Shown here: piece after piece, positions 12,781 to 24,260 of the stretch | How positions within the stretch are numbered: the stretch's first letter is position 1 | How the letters are laid out: each line of letters starts with the position of its first letter | Assembly: GCA_023212695.1 (NCBI GenBank) | Contig: JALCCG010000015.1 | Location: forward strand, 62,001 to 126,000 | Length of the DNA: 64,000 bases | Direction of reading: 5' to 3' | DNA from: Sporisorium sorghi | Lineage: Eukaryota > Basidiomycota > Ustilaginomycetes > Ustilaginales > Ustilaginaceae | Position numbers and translations under genes: made by a program | The notes under the pieces: generated by a model | The model's database searches: none | What the model was told of the DNA's origin: nothing | What the model saw: only the letters and a program-made list of their open reading frames with translations

Positions 12781-13180
12781 GATCGTGTCAGTAGATCATC
12801 ATGTTGTTAGTTGAATGTTGTAGTGCAGACAAAAGACGTGCACAGTCTGTTTCGTAGCTCGTTTGATCAAAGTTGTTTCCGCAGTCCCACAAGAAGCCTG
12901 TCTGCCTGTGCGATTGTTGATGATTGAAGTAGAGTTGAGCACGCGCGTCCATCAAAGTTTTCTTCTCTCAGAGGAGGATCATAGAGCTTGCAGTCTTGCT
13001 GTCGAGGTCCAGATGGTCGTTCGGTCGACTTTGCTGCAGCTCGCGTACCGCACTGTGTCCAGCATGAACTACATATATCATCGGCCTTGATCTTCGACAT
13101 CACAAGCAAGCCGTCGATGATTTGAAGCCCGTTGTATTTACATGACAAGGAAGTCTACGGACAACTCTACCGATGTCCCT
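12781..13180. other. intergenic: convergent 3' ends
   Basis: 400 bases between the convergent stops of CDC48 and the GDP-mannose transporter, presumably their 3' UTRs. Nothing else recognised. Confidence 0.6.
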
Positions 13181-14584
13181 TCAATGCTTTCTATCGTTCA
13201 AGTTGTGCATCGGCAAAGAGGAGCCGTTTGGACCTGAGCTGCCGTTCGCACTCGAGCTGCTGGCGAGCTTGGCCGCCTCGGCCTGCTTGTTCTTGCCGAA
13301 CGCGTAGACGAGACCGGCGACGAAGCTGAGGAAAATCGCGCTGACGTTTGGGAAGTTGACGGGCGGGTCGTGGAAGAAGACCATGCCGCTCAGCGACAGC
13401 GGCGCCTTGTTGAGCGCGCCCACCATGCTGTACGTCGTACTCGAAGTAGCGCGGATGCACCACGCGGTGGTGTAGCTGATGAGAATGGCGCAGGCGCCCG
13501 AGAAGACAATAGCAAAGATGAGGCCGGCCTGCTTGTCGTCCGGGAAGTTCTTGTGCAGGTTGGCGCCGGACCAGTCCTCGACCAAAAACGACATGACAAG
13601 CAGCACGGGGATGCTGAGGAAGTTGTTGTAGTACATGGTGTCCCAATCCTTGAAGCCGGTGACCTTGATGCGCTTTCGCATGAGCAAAACGTACGTCGCA
13701 CTGCAGATGCAGTTGAGCGCCATCCAGAGGTACCCGCTCGACAGCAGGCCGTAGCCCTGAAAGCCCTCGATGACGTCGTTGGCCGACGCGCCCTGGATCT
13801 GCGCGTTGATCGAGTCCTTCTCGGCCTGGAGCGGGTCGAACACGGGCACGAGTGCACCCGTGGAGGGGTCCTTGGACATGGCGCTGACGATCGAGTCCGG
13901 CGTGTGCGGCATCGAGAGGTTGCCGATGGTGAAGACGTTCGAAATGTCGGACCAGGCGGCGATGATGGACGACAACACCATCAGCAGGAAACTGGACAGC
14001 ACGATGCGTGTGACACGACCGCCGAACCACATGACCTCGCCGTACGCGATAAGAATGATGGTGAGATTCTTAAAGATGGTGTAGACCGAGATGTTGAGGT
14101 ACTGAAGCGCCTTGCTGCCGGTCCAGATGACAAAGACAAGCATGGTGCTGAGCGGCATCCAATTCCAGGCATCGCGAGAGTTGAGGCCGCGGAGCTGGAT
14201 AAGACCGGCGCGCTCGGCAATGACGACGCACGTGACACCCACAGTCGACTGAATGAGAAGAACGAGGAGGTTCATGTTGAAGCCGGCACCGGATACGGTG
14301 AACTTGTTGACGACGGTCATGGTGATGCTGGCAGCACAGTAGCTGAGGATGGGCGCCAAGGCCATGATGCCGACAGCGGGCTTCTCGGAGTCGCCGCGCA
14401 TAGCTTTTGCGCCCATACGCACGTCCTCGCGCGTGTCGTTTGTGGAAGCGTTGAGAAAGGGAGCGCGGTCATTCTCGGAAGGACTGGCAGGGCGAGTGAC
14501 GTCTGGTGTCTGGCTGCTTGCGCCGTGCGGGAGCTCGACTCGCGTCTCTTGAGGAGCGAAGAAGGACCTGTTGCCCAAAGACAT
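13181..14584 (-). CDS. VRG4: GDP-mannose transporter (Golgi)
   Basis: A 467-residue member of the nucleotide-sugar transporter family, closest to fungal Vrg4/Gmt proteins that exchange GDP-mannose for GMP across the Golgi membrane to supply mannosylation. Diagnostic stretches are [31 protein letters not shown] with the substrate motif GALNK at residues 389-393, [20 protein letters not shown], and multiple hydrophobic helices (about ten). The start is the ATG at 14582-14584 (MSLGNRSFF). The frame is open further upstream but without an ATG. The N-terminal 90 residues are a polar cytosolic tail. A linker of about 60 residues between two helices (with [19 protein letters not shown]) is longer than in yeast Vrg4. 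No intron. Confidence 0.93.
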   Translation of the reverse strand: MSLGNRSFFAPQETRVELPHGASSQTPDVTRPASPSENDRAPFLNASTNDTREDVRMGAKAMRGDSEKPAVGIMALAPILSYCAASITMTVVNKFTVSGAGFNMNLLVLLIQSTVGVTCVVIAERAGLIQLRGLNSRDAWNWMPLSTMLVFVIWTGSKALQYLNISVYTIFKNLTIILIAYGEVMWFGGRVTRIVLSSFLLMVLSSIIAAWSDISNVFTIGNLSMPHTPDSIVSAMSKDPSTGALVPVFDPLQAEKDSINAQIQGASANDVIEGFQGYGLLSSGYLWMALNCICSATYVLLMRKRIKVTGFKDWDTMYYNNFLSIPVLLVMSFLVEDWSGANLHKNFPDDKQAGLIFAIVFSGACAILISYTTAWCIRATSSTTYSMVGALNKAPLSLSGMVFFHDPPVNFPNVSAIFLSFVAGLVYAFGKNKQAEAAKLASSSSANGSSGPNGSSLPMHNLNDRKH

Positions 14585-15508
14585 GATGCCGGAAGAGGAA
14601 GGATAGCCTCGAAAGCTTGGTACGATGCTCGTCGCTGGGGGACCAGATGGTGGTGGGAGAGGAAAGTAGTCGGGGTCCTGGAAGAACAACAAAAGGAGAT
14701 CGACGAGAAACTTTTTTACCCGCACAACGAGATTGACCTGCAGCACCACGCGCGTGACAGAATGCGGACAAGGAGGGATCGGCTCGTCGAAGTGCAAAAA
14801 GGCTTGCGATGGACGAGATCAAGCGGTGGCTGCCACGAGGCGATAGCTGGCCTGAAAACTTGTGGTGCGATCGGAGTTGGAAGAGGTGCAGGAAACGGGA
14901 AGGTTGCTGTGAAGTTTTGCCTCTTTTTGCCACGTTGTTTTTCTTGCTTCAGTTCAAAGGCTGCCAGAGTTGATGCTCGGGTACGGAAATGCTCGCAGTA
15001 AGATTGACGGCGTGCGGGCTCTTGTCAGTGCAACGGGACTGTAAGATGTGCCTTTGCCAGATATAATCGGTGAGCACCGACCCTGGCGAGAGCTCATTTC
15101 GCCTGGCCGAAACGAGGGAAGCGTGGGTTTGTGCGCTTTCTGTGGGTCAAAAAAAAAACTCGGCGCGTCTTGGCCGAGCCTAAGCCACTCTGCCATTCGG
15201 AGACTTTGAACGGTGCGGGTCGATTTTTCGATTTTGTTCTGTCTGTTCACTGGAGCTAACATTTTTTGGGAAAAAAATATCTCATCGTCTGAGCTTGGAG
15301 ATTGACAGCTGTCTCGGAAGAAAACTTCGACGTGGCCACGGCAACTTGTCAGCATTTGTCGGCTCCGTCTGAGAGCGGCAAGCACTTGCAGTTTTGACAC
15401 TTTGAAGTGCACGCACCTTCTTCCGAGTTTTATTTTTGGGACCTCAGCTTCACTCGCTAACATCATCCACCTTACCCCTCGACACCATATCCACATCACT
15501 CGAGCATC
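14585..15508. promoter_or_regulatory. divergent promoter of VRG4-like and PBDC1-like genes
   Basis: 924 bases between divergent ATGs. It contains short A or T runs (near 15150 and 15270) but no convincing named element, and no supported coding region. Confidence 0.5.
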
Positions 15509-16468
15509 ATGTCGACTGGAACCTTCGACGCCAACAAGGCGCAGAACCTGCCCGAGATCGAAAAGCAGATGGCCGTGCGATGTGTCGAGCACGCTCAGAC
15601 CTACTGGAATCTCTTGGAGAAGATCAAGCCTTCGACGCTTCGTTTGACCAAGTGAGTAGCGTCGCTGGGAAGCATGACAAGGCTTTGCTCCAGGTAGCGA
15701 ATGCGTGCTTTCTGACTCACTGCGAACGGTTGACTGACGCCTCGCAACATTGCTTTCTCCCCGCTGCAACAGGCTCGATGACGAGATGTACGAGGACTTC
15801 CAGACCTCGTTCCCAGAGTTTGCAGAGTCCACCGACCCCAAGTCGGTACTCAAGATCGACGAGGAGGCCATGAAGAGCCCTGCCGGCAAGGAAAAGTGGA
15901 GGGTCTTTATCAACAAATACGAGAACAAGGGTGAGTAGACGATGGCGCATTCGTTCGTGGTTGATGCACTGGCATCCTAGCTACTTGAGGGAACTTTGCG
16001 GAGGGACCGATCAAGAGATTGCAGCAGGCAAGCTAACTCCACAAACAATGTCCTCTTTCTGCTGTTTGACCACTGCTTTTTCGTATCTAGTCGCCGATTT
16101 CAACTTTGGCACTTTGATCCGAACCGACGCTTCCGACGAGTACACTCAGTTCAACACCACTTTTGGTACGTCTCGCTGTGCTAGCTCGTATCCAATCCTG
16201 CCTCACAAAGCAGCATGTTCTGACGCTTCGTCTTGCCCCTTTGTTCAAACTACGACTCCCTATCGCCACGCTGAACCCTCGACATCCCATCATATCCCTC
16301 GGACCCTCCTCCACTCGGCACACTTACGCTCCAACAGTCACGCGGCTCCAATTCTACGTCTACGAGATCGCACGTTGCCGACGTGGTCTCAACGATTGGG
16401 TCTACGAAAAGGCGCAGAAGGAGGCCGCCAAGGAGAAAGCCAAGAAGGCCGCTTCTGGATCCAAGTAA
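15509..16468 (+). CDS. PBDC1/Chp1-like protein (eEF1A chaperone family)
   Basis: Four exons, 15509-15651, 15773-15930, 16091-16165 and 16338-16468, give 168 residues of the PBDC1 family (human PBDC1/CXorf26, yeast Ypl225w/Chp1). Family landmarks are rebuilt across every junction: LRLTKLDDEMYEDF (exons 1-2), KYENKVADFNFGTLIRTD (exons 2-3) and NTTFVTRLQFYVYEIARCR (exons 3-4). The C terminus is a Lys/Ala-rich helix ending SGSK. The yeast homologue is described as a ribosome-associated chaperone for nascent eEF1A; that role is inferred here. All introns have GTGAGT or GTACGT donors and CAG or TAG acceptors. This is the most intron-rich gene in the window. Confidence 0.92.
15652..15772 (+). other. 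intron 1 of PBDC1-like gene
   Basis: A 121-base GTGAGT...CAACAG intron splitting a Lys codon. Confidence 0.9.
15931..16090 (+). other. intron 2 of PBDC1-like gene
   Basis: A 160-base GTGAGT...ATCTAG intron. Retention gives an immediate stop after Gly-Glu. Confidence 0.9.
16166..16337 (+). other. intron 3 of PBDC1-like gene
   Basis: A 172-base GTACGT...CAACAG intron splitting a Val codon. Confidence 0.88.
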
Positions 16469-17094
16469 CAACAAAATCGAAACCTCACCTTCCAAAATCA
16501 TCATCAGCCTCACTGCGTTTGTCGAAATACCATGCCCAAGCAGCATTCGTCAGACCATCGTCACTATCGCAGCCTCCTGTGGGCTAAGCTGCATTTCTTG
16601 TGTGCAGGTTGAGCATCGTTTCTGGCTCGACTTGACTCGCTTCCGCGGAGTGCAAGACTGCCTCGCATTGACAGGGCCAGGCTTGCTTCCTTACGGCGAC
16701 ATCGAGGCCGTCACCTGCGATTTTTCGTATTTGTTAGGCCGGCTCAACCTGAGTTTGGAAAGGGCACCAAAAAATTCGCCGTCGAGCGTTGCTGGTTGAG
16801 GACGGGCAATTGTTTGCCGAGCTGCCGTTCCAAGCGCGGGGGAAGGCCATTTCTTCGCTGTGGGGAAACAACTCGGCGTCAACTCCCTTCCAACACCGAA
16901 ACTTCCTTGGCCGACCGAGCCACCATCAACTTTGACCATCCACGCTCTTGCCAAAGCAGCTGCTTCGAATTGAGCGCGAAAAGAGTTCGCCGGTTCTTGC
17001 TCGCTGGATCCTTCTTAAGCAGCCTTGCTCGTCACCTGCTTCTTTTCCTCCGACACCCATCACCTTCATCTCGCTCAAGAGCTGTAAAGCGAAC
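16469..17094. other. intergenic: PBDC1 3' side and DLD1 promoter
   Basis: 626 bases between two tandem plus-strand genes. The last 150 bases are CT-rich and lack an ATG, as expected for a leader. No coding region recognised. Confidence 0.5.
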
Positions 17095-18906
17095 ATGACG
17101 CCAACACATCGCCTCTCGTCGCGGGCACTGAGCGCGGCTCGCAGCCACTCTGGTGGTGTCTCTGCATCTAGCCATCGCTTTCTGACTTCCTCGGCTCGTC
17201 GACAGACCACTTCGACCACATCAACTCAGCCATCTGCATCGAGCGCCTCGAACACTCGCAACCTCGCCCTCGGTCTTCTCGCCATCGGTCTGGGCGCCAA
17301 CGCATTCTACCTCGCTCGTCAAAGCACTCGCTCTGCTGGCAACGACAGCAGCAAGATCAGCCTCGATGGCCCCGCTGCCGCTGTGCGTGGCGCCGACTAC
17401 TCCTACAGCGACCCGCGCCTTCCCTTCTCCTACGGCAGCAAGCAGGACTTCAAAGCAGCGATCGAGGAGCTCAAGGCCTACTTCACCTCGCAGGGCGAAA
17501 ACTGGGACGACCACGTCACTACCGACGAAGACGAGCTCGAGCGGCGCGGGATCGACACGAACGGCCACCGCAGTTCGTCCGAGGGCACCAAGCCGTCCGT
17601 CGCGGTCTACGTGCGCGACACCCCCGACGTACAAGCGGTGATGCGCATCGCGAACAAGTATCGCATGCCCATCGTGCCCTTCTCCGGCGGCACGAGTTTG
17701 GAGGGACACTACGTCGCCCCGTTCGCCGGCATCTCGATCGACATGAGCCGCATGGATAAGGTGCTGGCGTTCCACCCGGAGGACGGCGACATGGTGGTGC
17801 AAGCGGGGATCGGGTGGGAGACGATCAACCAGTACTGCGCGGATAATGGGAACCAGCTGTTTTTCCCGCTGGATCCGGGGCCGGGCGCGACGATCGGCGG
17901 GATGATCGGCACGGGCTGCTCGGGCACCAATGCCGTGCGGTACGGCACGGCGCGCGGCGAGCACTTTTTGGACATGAAGATCGTGCTTGCTAATGGGGAG
18001 GTGATCTCCACGCGTGGCGGTGGACGCGCGCGCAAGAGCTCGACAGGTTTTGACATCGGCAAGATCATCATAGGTGCCGAGGGGACGCTGGGGATCGTGA
18101 CCGAGGCGACGGTGCGTCTGGCACCGCGCATGCCTGCCGACGCCGTGGCGGTGGCGAGCTTCCCCAACGTCGAGGCGGCGTCGCGGACGGTGAACGAGAT
18201 CCTGCTCTCCGGCGTACCCGTACAATGCATCGAGCTGCTCGACTACAAGATGATCCGCTCGATCAACGAGTCCAACCTGTGCGGGCGCATATACGACGAA
18301 AAGGACTCGCTCTTCTTCAAGCTCAGCGGCGGCGAGGCCGCCGTCGCCGAAGCCAAAGAGGCCATCACGCGCGCCTCGGTCAAGTTCGGCGCTAAGCGGG
18401 AGAGCGTCGAGTTCGAAACCAACAAAGAGCGCGCCGCCAAGATCTGGGAAGGCCGCAAAGCCGCGCTCTGGGCCGTCGCTGCCACCAACGACGCGCCGGG
18501 CGTCAAGGTGTGGACTACGGACGTGTGCGTGCCCATCTCCGCCCTCCCCCGCTTAGTCCGCGAATCGCAACAAGACTTCCAGGAATCCGGCCTCACAGGC
18601 ACAGCAATCGTAGGCCACGCCGGCGACGGCAACTTCCACGCACTCATCCCGTTCAACGCCGACGACCCGGAACAGACGCGCATCACCACCGACGTCGTCG
18701 GCCGCCTCTGCGAACGCGCCCAGAAGCTCCAGGGCACGTGTACGGGCGAACACGGCGTCGGGATGGGCAAGATCGCATATCTCGAGCGAGAGCTGCCAGC
18801 CGGCACAGTGCGCGTGATGAAGGCGATCAAGTTGGCATTGGACCCGAACAACTTGCTCAACCCGGGCAAGCTGTACCCGACGCCGGACTTTACGCCTCCT
18901 CATTAG
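17095..18906 (+). CDS. DLD1: D-lactate dehydrogenase (cytochrome c), mitochondrial
   Basis: A 603-residue FAD enzyme that oxidises D-lactate to pyruvate and passes electrons to cytochrome c. The ATG at 17095 opens an Arg/Ser-rich presequence (MTPTHRLSSRALSAARS). A hydrophobic anchor (LALGLLAIGLGANAFYLA) at about residues 60-77 suggests inner-membrane tethering facing the intermembrane space, as in yeast Dld1. The FAD-binding (PCMH) domain contains PFSGGTSLEGH and LDPGPGATIGGMIGTGCSG. The C-terminal FAD-oxidase domain contains GHAGDGNFHALI and GTCTGEHGVGMGKIAYL. No intron. The length fits the family. Confidence 0.95.
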   Translation: MTPTHRLSSRALSAARSHSGGVSASSHRFLTSSARRQTTSTTSTQPSASSASNTRNLALGLLAIGLGANAFYLARQSTRSAGNDSSKISLDGPAAAVRGADYSYSDPRLPFSYGSKQDFKAAIEELKAYFTSQGENWDDHVTTDEDELERRGIDTNGHRSSSEGTKPSVAVYVRDTPDVQAVMRIANKYRMPIVPFSGGTSLEGHYVAPFAGISIDMSRMDKVLAFHPEDGDMVVQAGIGWETINQYCADNGNQLFFPLDPGPGATIGGMIGTGCSGTNAVRYGTARGEHFLDMKIVLANGEVISTRGGGRARKSSTGFDIGKIIIGAEGTLGIVTEATVRLAPRMPADAVAVASFPNVEAASRTVNEILLSGVPVQCIELLDYKMIRSINESNLCGRIYDEKDSLFFKLSGGEAAVAEAKEAITRASVKFGAKRESVEFETNKERAAKIWEGRKAALWAVAATNDAPGVKVWTTDVCVPISALPRLVRESQQDFQESGLTGTAIVGHAGDGNFHALIPFNADDPEQTRITTDVVGRLCERAQKLQGTCTGEHGVGMGKIAYLERELPAGTVRVMKAIKLALDPNNLLNPGKLYPTPDFTPPH

Positions 18907-19122
18907 CAGTCACTCTCTTGATTGTAGCACAGAGTCACAATCCAACATGCCTGAAAGTTGACCGGGAAACCAATGAGGACTGTACTGCATGTTGAACGAG
19001 ACGACGAGGTGAGAGATACAAAACAAGCGTTGAGCTGTGGGCAAGAGGGGAACTGGCAGCGAGCGAAACAGAAACCAAGGGGAATCAAGGGGAGTGAAGC
19101 AAAGGAAAGCGAGAAAGAAAAT

Positions 19123-20928
19123 CTAGTGGTGGAAGAGACGCAGGTTCGTCCTGACGACGACCATGTTGTACTTGTTGGCCGTAGCGACGCAGGCATCGTC
19201 CATAACCGATCCACCGGGCGCGACGATGAAGCTGGCACCGCTCCTCTTGGCGCGGTGCACGTTGTCCGGGAAGGGGAAGAAGGCGTCACTAGCGCAAACG
19301 ACACCAGTAAGCTTATCGGCGTGCTCCTTGCGCTCCTCGGCGCTGAGCGGGGCGGGCACCTGCTCGAACACGGCCTCCCACTCGGCCTGCTCCTCGGCGC
19401 TGAGGTTCTCGGTGCCTTCAACGAACAGATCGATGGCGTTCGACTTTTCCGGTCGCTTGGTGCCCTTCTTGAACGGCAGGCTGAGCACGCGCGGGTGCTG
19501 ACGCAGCCAGAAGTTGTCCGTCTTGCTGCCCGCCAAGCGCGTGCAGTGGATGCGCGACTGCTGCCCAGCACCCAGGCCGATCACCTGGCCGTTCTTGGCG
19601 TAGCAGACCGAGTTGCTCTGCGTGTACTTCAGCGCTAGCGTGGCGACCATCAGATCGAGCTGCGTACCCTCGGGCACGGTCTTGTTTTCAGAGACAATGT
19701 TGGTGAAGAGGTCCTTGGTGATCTTGACGTCGTTGCGGCGCTGCTGCAGCTGGACGCCGTAGACGGTGCGCGTCTCGATGTCCGACGGCTGGAACTGCGG
19801 GTCGATCTCGAGCACGCAGTACTTGCCGCCCTTCTTTTTCGACAGAATCTCCAGCGCCTCGGGCTCGTACGAGGGGGCGATGACACCGTCGCTCACCTCG
19901 CGCGAGATGATCTTGGCCGTCTGCACATCGACCGGGTGCGAGAGACCGATAAAGTCGCCGAACGACGACATGCGGTCCGCACCACGTGCACGGGCGTAGG
20001 CGGTAGCAAGACCAGAGAGCTGTCCGAGATCATCGACGAAGAACGCCTTGGCCTCGAGGTCGGTGAGGGGCACACCCACGGCAGCACCGGCGGGCGAGAC
20101 GTGCTTGAAGCTGGCAGCAGCGGGCAGACCGGTAGCCTCGGCGAGCTCGCGGACGAGCGCCCAGGCGTTGAGCGAGTCGAGGAAGTTGATGTAGCCTGGC
20201 GAGCCGCAGAGCGCCTTGACGGGCATCTCGCCGGCGGTGACAAAGGCCTGAGCGGGCTTCTGGTGCGGGTTGGCGCCGTATCGTAGAGGAAGCTGCTGAA
20301 CGACTTCCGTGGACTTGGAGGCCAGACCGGCGTACTGCTGACGGTAGTAGTTGCTGATGGCCTCGTCGTAGTGGGCAGTTTGCGAGAACGCCTTGACAGC
20401 GAGCACGTTGCGGTTGGCCTTGGCGGCCTCGGCATCCTTCGAGGCGTAATTGTCGAGGAACTTGGCGTAGTCCTTGGGGTCTGAAAGCACCCACACGCGC
20501 TCGTGGTTCTTGGCAGCGGCGCGCAAGAGAGTGACACCACCGATGTCGACCTCCTCGGTAGCCTGGGCGATGGTGGGCTTGGGCTCCTTGGCGATGGTCT
20601 CCTCGAAGGGGTAGAGGTTGCAGACGACCACATCGATGGGCTCGATGCTCTGCGCTTTGAGGTCCTCGACATCGGAGGGCTTGCCAGTCTGGGCCAGGAT
20701 ACCACCGTGCACAGCAGGGTGCAGCGTCTTGACTCGACCGCCGAGCATCTCGGGCGCCTTGGTGATGTCGGAAACATCGCCGATGGGCAGACCAGCCTCA
20801 CGGACGAGCTTGGCGGTACCACCGGAGCCGAGCAGACGCACGCCGAGAGCGTGAAGGCCCTTGGCGAGGTCGAGCAGACCGGTCTTGTCGTAGACCGACA
20901 GGATGGCGATGGGCTGAGAAGCAGACAT
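19123..20928 (-). CDS. ADE17: bifunctional AICAR transformylase/IMP cyclohydrolase
   Basis: A 601-residue homologue of yeast Ade16/Ade17 and bacterial PurH, catalysing the last two steps of de novo IMP synthesis (formylation of AICAR by 10-formyl-THF, then ring closure). The N-terminal IMP cyclohydrolase domain starts at YDKTGL and contains [17 protein letters not shown]. The transformylase domain contains [12 protein letters not shown], the catalytic Lys275-His276 pair in [26 protein letters not shown], and a C-terminal [17 protein letters not shown]. The end RTNLRLFHH is typical of the family. The ATG is at 20926-20928; there are no introns. Three TGACTC hexamers lie in the 620 bases upstream. 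Confidence 0.97.
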   Translation of the reverse strand: MSASQPIAILSVYDKTGLLDLAKGLHALGVRLLGSGGTAKLVREAGLPIGDVSDITKAPEMLGGRVKTLHPAVHGGILAQTGKPSDVEDLKAQSIEPIDVVVCNLYPFEETIAKEPKPTIAQATEEVDIGGVTLLRAAAKNHERVWVLSDPKDYAKFLDNYASKDAEAAKANRNVLAVKAFSQTAHYDEAISNYYRQQYAGLASKSTEVVQQLPLRYGANPHQKPAQAFVTAGEMPVKALCGSPGYINFLDSLNAWALVRELAEATGLPAAASFKHVSPAGAAVGVPLTDLEAKAFFVDDLGQLSGLATAYARARGADRMSSFGDFIGLSHPVDVQTAKIISREVSDGVIAPSYEPEALEILSKKKGGKYCVLEIDPQFQPSDIETRTVYGVQLQQRRNDVKITKDLFTNIVSENKTVPEGTQLDLMVATLALKYTQSNSVCYAKNGQVIGLGAGQQSRIHCTRLAGSKTDNFWLRQHPRVLSLPFKKGTKRPEKSNAIDLFVEGTENLSAEEQAEWEAVFEQVPAPLSAEERKEHADKLTGVVCASDAFFPFPDNVHRAKRSGASFIVAPGGSVMDDACVATANKYNMVVVRTNLRLFHH

Positions 20929-21126
20929 TGTGTGACCGTGTGTGTATATGTGTGATGGTAGGCCAGAAAGAAGCAACGTCGGACGAGCGTGAGAAGAACT
21001 TTTGTTCACGATGCGGACGTCTTCCGAAACGACTTTTCTTAGGCGTGGAGGAGCAGGAGCAGCGGTTGTCCGTGCGGTGCGAAACTTTTTTTTTCCTGAA
21101 AGCTTTCTTCTGACGGCTGTCCAACC

Positions 21127-21132
21127 TGACTC
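21127..21132 (+). promoter_or_regulatory. TGACTC box (Bas1/Gcn4-like)
   Basis: A TGACTC hexamer 199 bases upstream of the purine gene ATG. In yeast this is the core bound by Bas1 at ADE genes and overlaps the Gcn4 site. The role here is inferred. Confidence 0.35.
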
Positions 21133-21153
21133 GGGTCTGCCAGGGAAACGACG

Positions 21154-21178
21154 AAAAAAAAAAAAAAAGAAAAAAAAA
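21154..21178 (+). repeat. A-rich tract
   Basis: Two A runs interrupted by a single G, about 230-250 bases upstream of the purine gene start. Confidence 0.85.
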
Positions 21179-21530
21179 TGCTGGAGAGGGCCAATCAAGA
21201 AGAGCAAATTTTGAGTCGTGAATGCACGTCTTTGGCTGTCCCCCACGTCGCGCTGTGCAGCTCTGATTCTTCGCGCAAATTTCGTCAATTTCGAGCTGAT
21301 CGGGTAAGACCCGATATGAGGGCTCGGGAATGGCAACCTTATCGCGATCTATCGATTCGCCCGACTTCTTTTTCGTGCCCCATTTTGATCTCTTTTTTTC
21401 GGACGGCCCTTTTCCGACGAAATGAAAACTTTGATGCTTTTCGGATTCTCCGCCACGCTTCGCGGTGCCCATGTCGAGCAACGCATCCTGCCACCTGTCT
21501 CCAAATCCAGTGATTCTCGTCCCTACTCTC

Positions 21531-21547
21531 TGACTCTCTGAGAGTCA
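21531..21547. promoter_or_regulatory. inverted TGACTC pair
   Basis: TGACTCTC-T-GAGAGTCA is an 8-bp perfect inverted repeat with a one-base centre. It holds two opposed TGACTC cores about 600 bases upstream of the purine gene. It looks like a dimeric bZIP- or Myb-type site; the function is inferred. Confidence 0.35.
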
Positions 21548-22689
21548 AGAGTTGCGATGGCGAAGCGGAGAGGCTCGCTGCTGGAGTTCTCAAAAGCGCT
21601 CTGTCCAGGAACATCACAGGAACGAGCGTCGAACACTCGCTGCTTCGAGTCGACACAACTGTTGGAGGCATGTCAATATTCTCAGGAACCCGCTCAAGGG
21701 TCCAATTTCCTTCTTGCAGCCAAGGGTCTGCGCTGCCTGTGTTTGAGCGAGCACGACATTCCTTCCTTCCACATCGTATCGGGACATCCGCAAAGCTGCC
21801 CACGAGCAGATTCGTCTAGATGCGGAGGGGCAGCTAGAAGAATCGGCCCTTTTGCGAAGACCAAAGCCCGACGTCGAAACGTGAAAGAAAAACTTCGATT
21901 AGTGGCTTGAGCAAGGTGGCGTTAGAAGAAATCGAGGGTGTGTCTCAGATCCGATTGCCCCTCTCGCCAAGACAAGTTCAGATTCAGATTTCGTTAGGGC
22001 GAAGGAGGAAAGGATAGCGTGCCCACCTTGTCGAACGCCGACAATGGCCCGCAAGTAGCTGTGATCCGCACCGCAAAGTAAATTAGTTCTTCTTGAAAGA
22101 CGGGAGCCGATAGAGGCTATGGAGGCTAAATCCGCTACTACCGCGGCCCACGTTGGACCGAATCCGATTTGAAGCCAGAGCGGGCTTCGCCTTGGGCTCC
22201 GAAACAAGCGTCTACATCCCCCACTAGTGACCATACGAGAGAGGCTCTCGAATCGCACGGGATGATTCTTCGCACGTGAAGCAAGAGTCGTCAAGACCCG
22301 CGGAGCAACGAGTTTGAAGTCAAGTCACCGCGCAAGAGCTACGTTTCTAGACGGCCGACCTGTCAGAAGGAGATGTTGAAGCCTGCCGAAACAAGCATCG
22401 GCGACCTCGAGGATCGACGGCCGATGAGTCAAGACTGGCATTTGCCCGCTTCTCAGCAGACAGTAGCATGATACAGTATCGGGCAACAGAGATCGTTCGT
22501 TCTGTATCGTGGCCACCAGCCGTGGATGCATGTGATGTCTGAGAGAGATGCGGGAGGATGCGAGCCGACCACGAAAAAGAACAGGAAAAAGCTTCGGTTG
22601 CAGCTGTTCCTGTCAATGCTTTCAAACGGATGGGAGCACAAACAAAAGAAAGCAGGGCCGAAATTTGAATTCTCACGGGTGAGAGGCCA

Positions 22690-22750
22690 CCTGCAGGCGG
22701 CTTGCCCGTCCGCCCGCCCGCCTGGCCGCCTGACCCGCTGCCCCGCGACT
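22690..22750 (+). repeat. C-rich (CCGCC)-type low-complexity patch
   Basis: Repeated CCCGC/CCGCC units, imperfect, in the gene-free region. No function is evident. Confidence 0.5.
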
Positions 22751-23976
22751 CGACCCGCCGCTCTGTGACCGCACGTTGCCGGTGTCACCGACACGCCAAA
22801 CACTGCAGCTGCTCTCTTGAATTCAAAATTGCACCTTTTCAGGGGCTTTTCTCTCAAAAAAAATTGTAATGTTTCCAAATCTGCGTCGCCCCTCTGCCGA
22901 AAAGAGCCCTCGCTTAGGGTCAAAAGGGGCGATCCTCGGGTGATCTGCATCGCTTCGGAGCTGCCGCCATGCTTTATTTTTGCAGATCGCCTGTGTCTTC
23001 TAAGTTACTGTACTGAAAAGCATCTTGAGCTGCCGTCCGAAGCCTCGGTGGAGAAGCATGCTGCCCGATGCTCCTCATGCTTCGTCGGCATCGCTTGCTG
23101 TTCTTCACCAGCAAGGGGGCCAGAGACGGCTGCAGGGCTGTACAATGCAGCATGTAGCCTGGTGCTGTACCAGCGATCCGTGCATGTTCTGCCACTCGAG
23201 TCCGCATCACTTCCGCACCGCATACGCATGCCGGTCAAGCTTCAAAGGACTGAGGTGCTCTGTCAGCAGAATCAAAGTTGACTTGTAGCGAGGGCGAGCG
23301 ATCTCGACGCGGAACATGAAGCGGCATGAACAGCCCATGAGCGGTTCGACCTTCGACAGAACTTTCTGTCTTGGGTTTGCTGTTACACAGCTCTGCCTTC
23401 GTTTGAGCGTCCCTCGCAGCATAATCTTGCGCGCATTCGACGGACGAGCATGGCAGAACGTGATACGAGAAGAGAAGAGCGAGAGCGTAGCTTTGTCGGC
23501 TTTCGCTTAGGGGTTCAAGCTAACAAAGTAAACACTCTGCTGTGATGGTGTGCTCATCCCGCAGCTTGGATTCAGGACCCCTCGTTTTTCACTAGAGCTC
23601 CCGTGTCTACACCGGCGGCTTCTCCAGGCTGACCCCAGGCACATTGCGCCCAGAATCACAATCGCCGTAGAACCATATTGCAAGTCAAGAAAACTTTGTA
23701 GAAGCTACCTCGATCAAGGAGTTTCTCCTTTTGGGTATCGACGTCGCCGTGCACCGCAATCACAGGAACGCAGGCGGAACGAAGACAAGGCGTTCAACGA
23801 GTGTCTGTGGGTATGTATGCAAGCTTCGACACAGGCACGGTCAAAGGAACCAATGGGCGCCTTGTTTGGACGCCTCAATGCTTCTGAAAGGGAATGGCAA
23901 GTCCCCATCAACAGCCCAAGTGGACGCTTTGTCCTTCGAATCAACAAAACAAATTCGAGGTTCAAGACGCTGAGAC

Positions 23977-23996
23977 TTTTTTTTTTTTTTTTTTTT
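23977..23996 (+). repeat. 20-base poly(T) tract
   Basis: Twenty consecutive T about 350 bases upstream of the secreted barrel protein gene, probably part of its promoter. Confidence 0.9.
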
Positions 23997-24252
23997 CGCA
24001 AGGCCCGACCTGTCTTTCGCTCGAACAACACGTTTGTCGGAACGCCCGCCTCTCGTTTCATCTCCGATCCATCACCACCCTCGTTTCCCTTCTATCACCA
24101 CCCTAGATTCTTGTTCCACCTCCATCTTTCGCAGCCCTCCCTGCTCTCGCTCTCTCACCTACAACGATCTCTAGCTCCCCAACTTGCGACTCAGGAGTCC
24201 GGCACTACCTTCAGCTCGCTTCACCATCTCCTACCACGTTCTTTTCCGAGTC

Positions 24253-24260
24253 TTTATATA
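24253..24260 (+). promoter_or_regulatory. TATA-like box
   Basis: TTTATATA 85-92 bases upstream of the ATG of the secreted barrel protein. It is followed by a CA-rich, ATG-free leader, a good core-promoter arrangement for a strongly expressed fungal gene. Confidence 0.5.

Noticed and set aside
13370..15001. 543-codon plus-strand frame opposite the GDP-mannose transporter
   Set aside because: Antisense shadow; extremely His/Asp/Arg-rich with no domain, while the minus strand is a complete transporter.
21900..22330. Possible tRNA or 5S gene in the gene-free block
   Set aside because: No GGTTCGANTCC-type B box with a paired A box or acceptor stem, and no 5S-like start was found.
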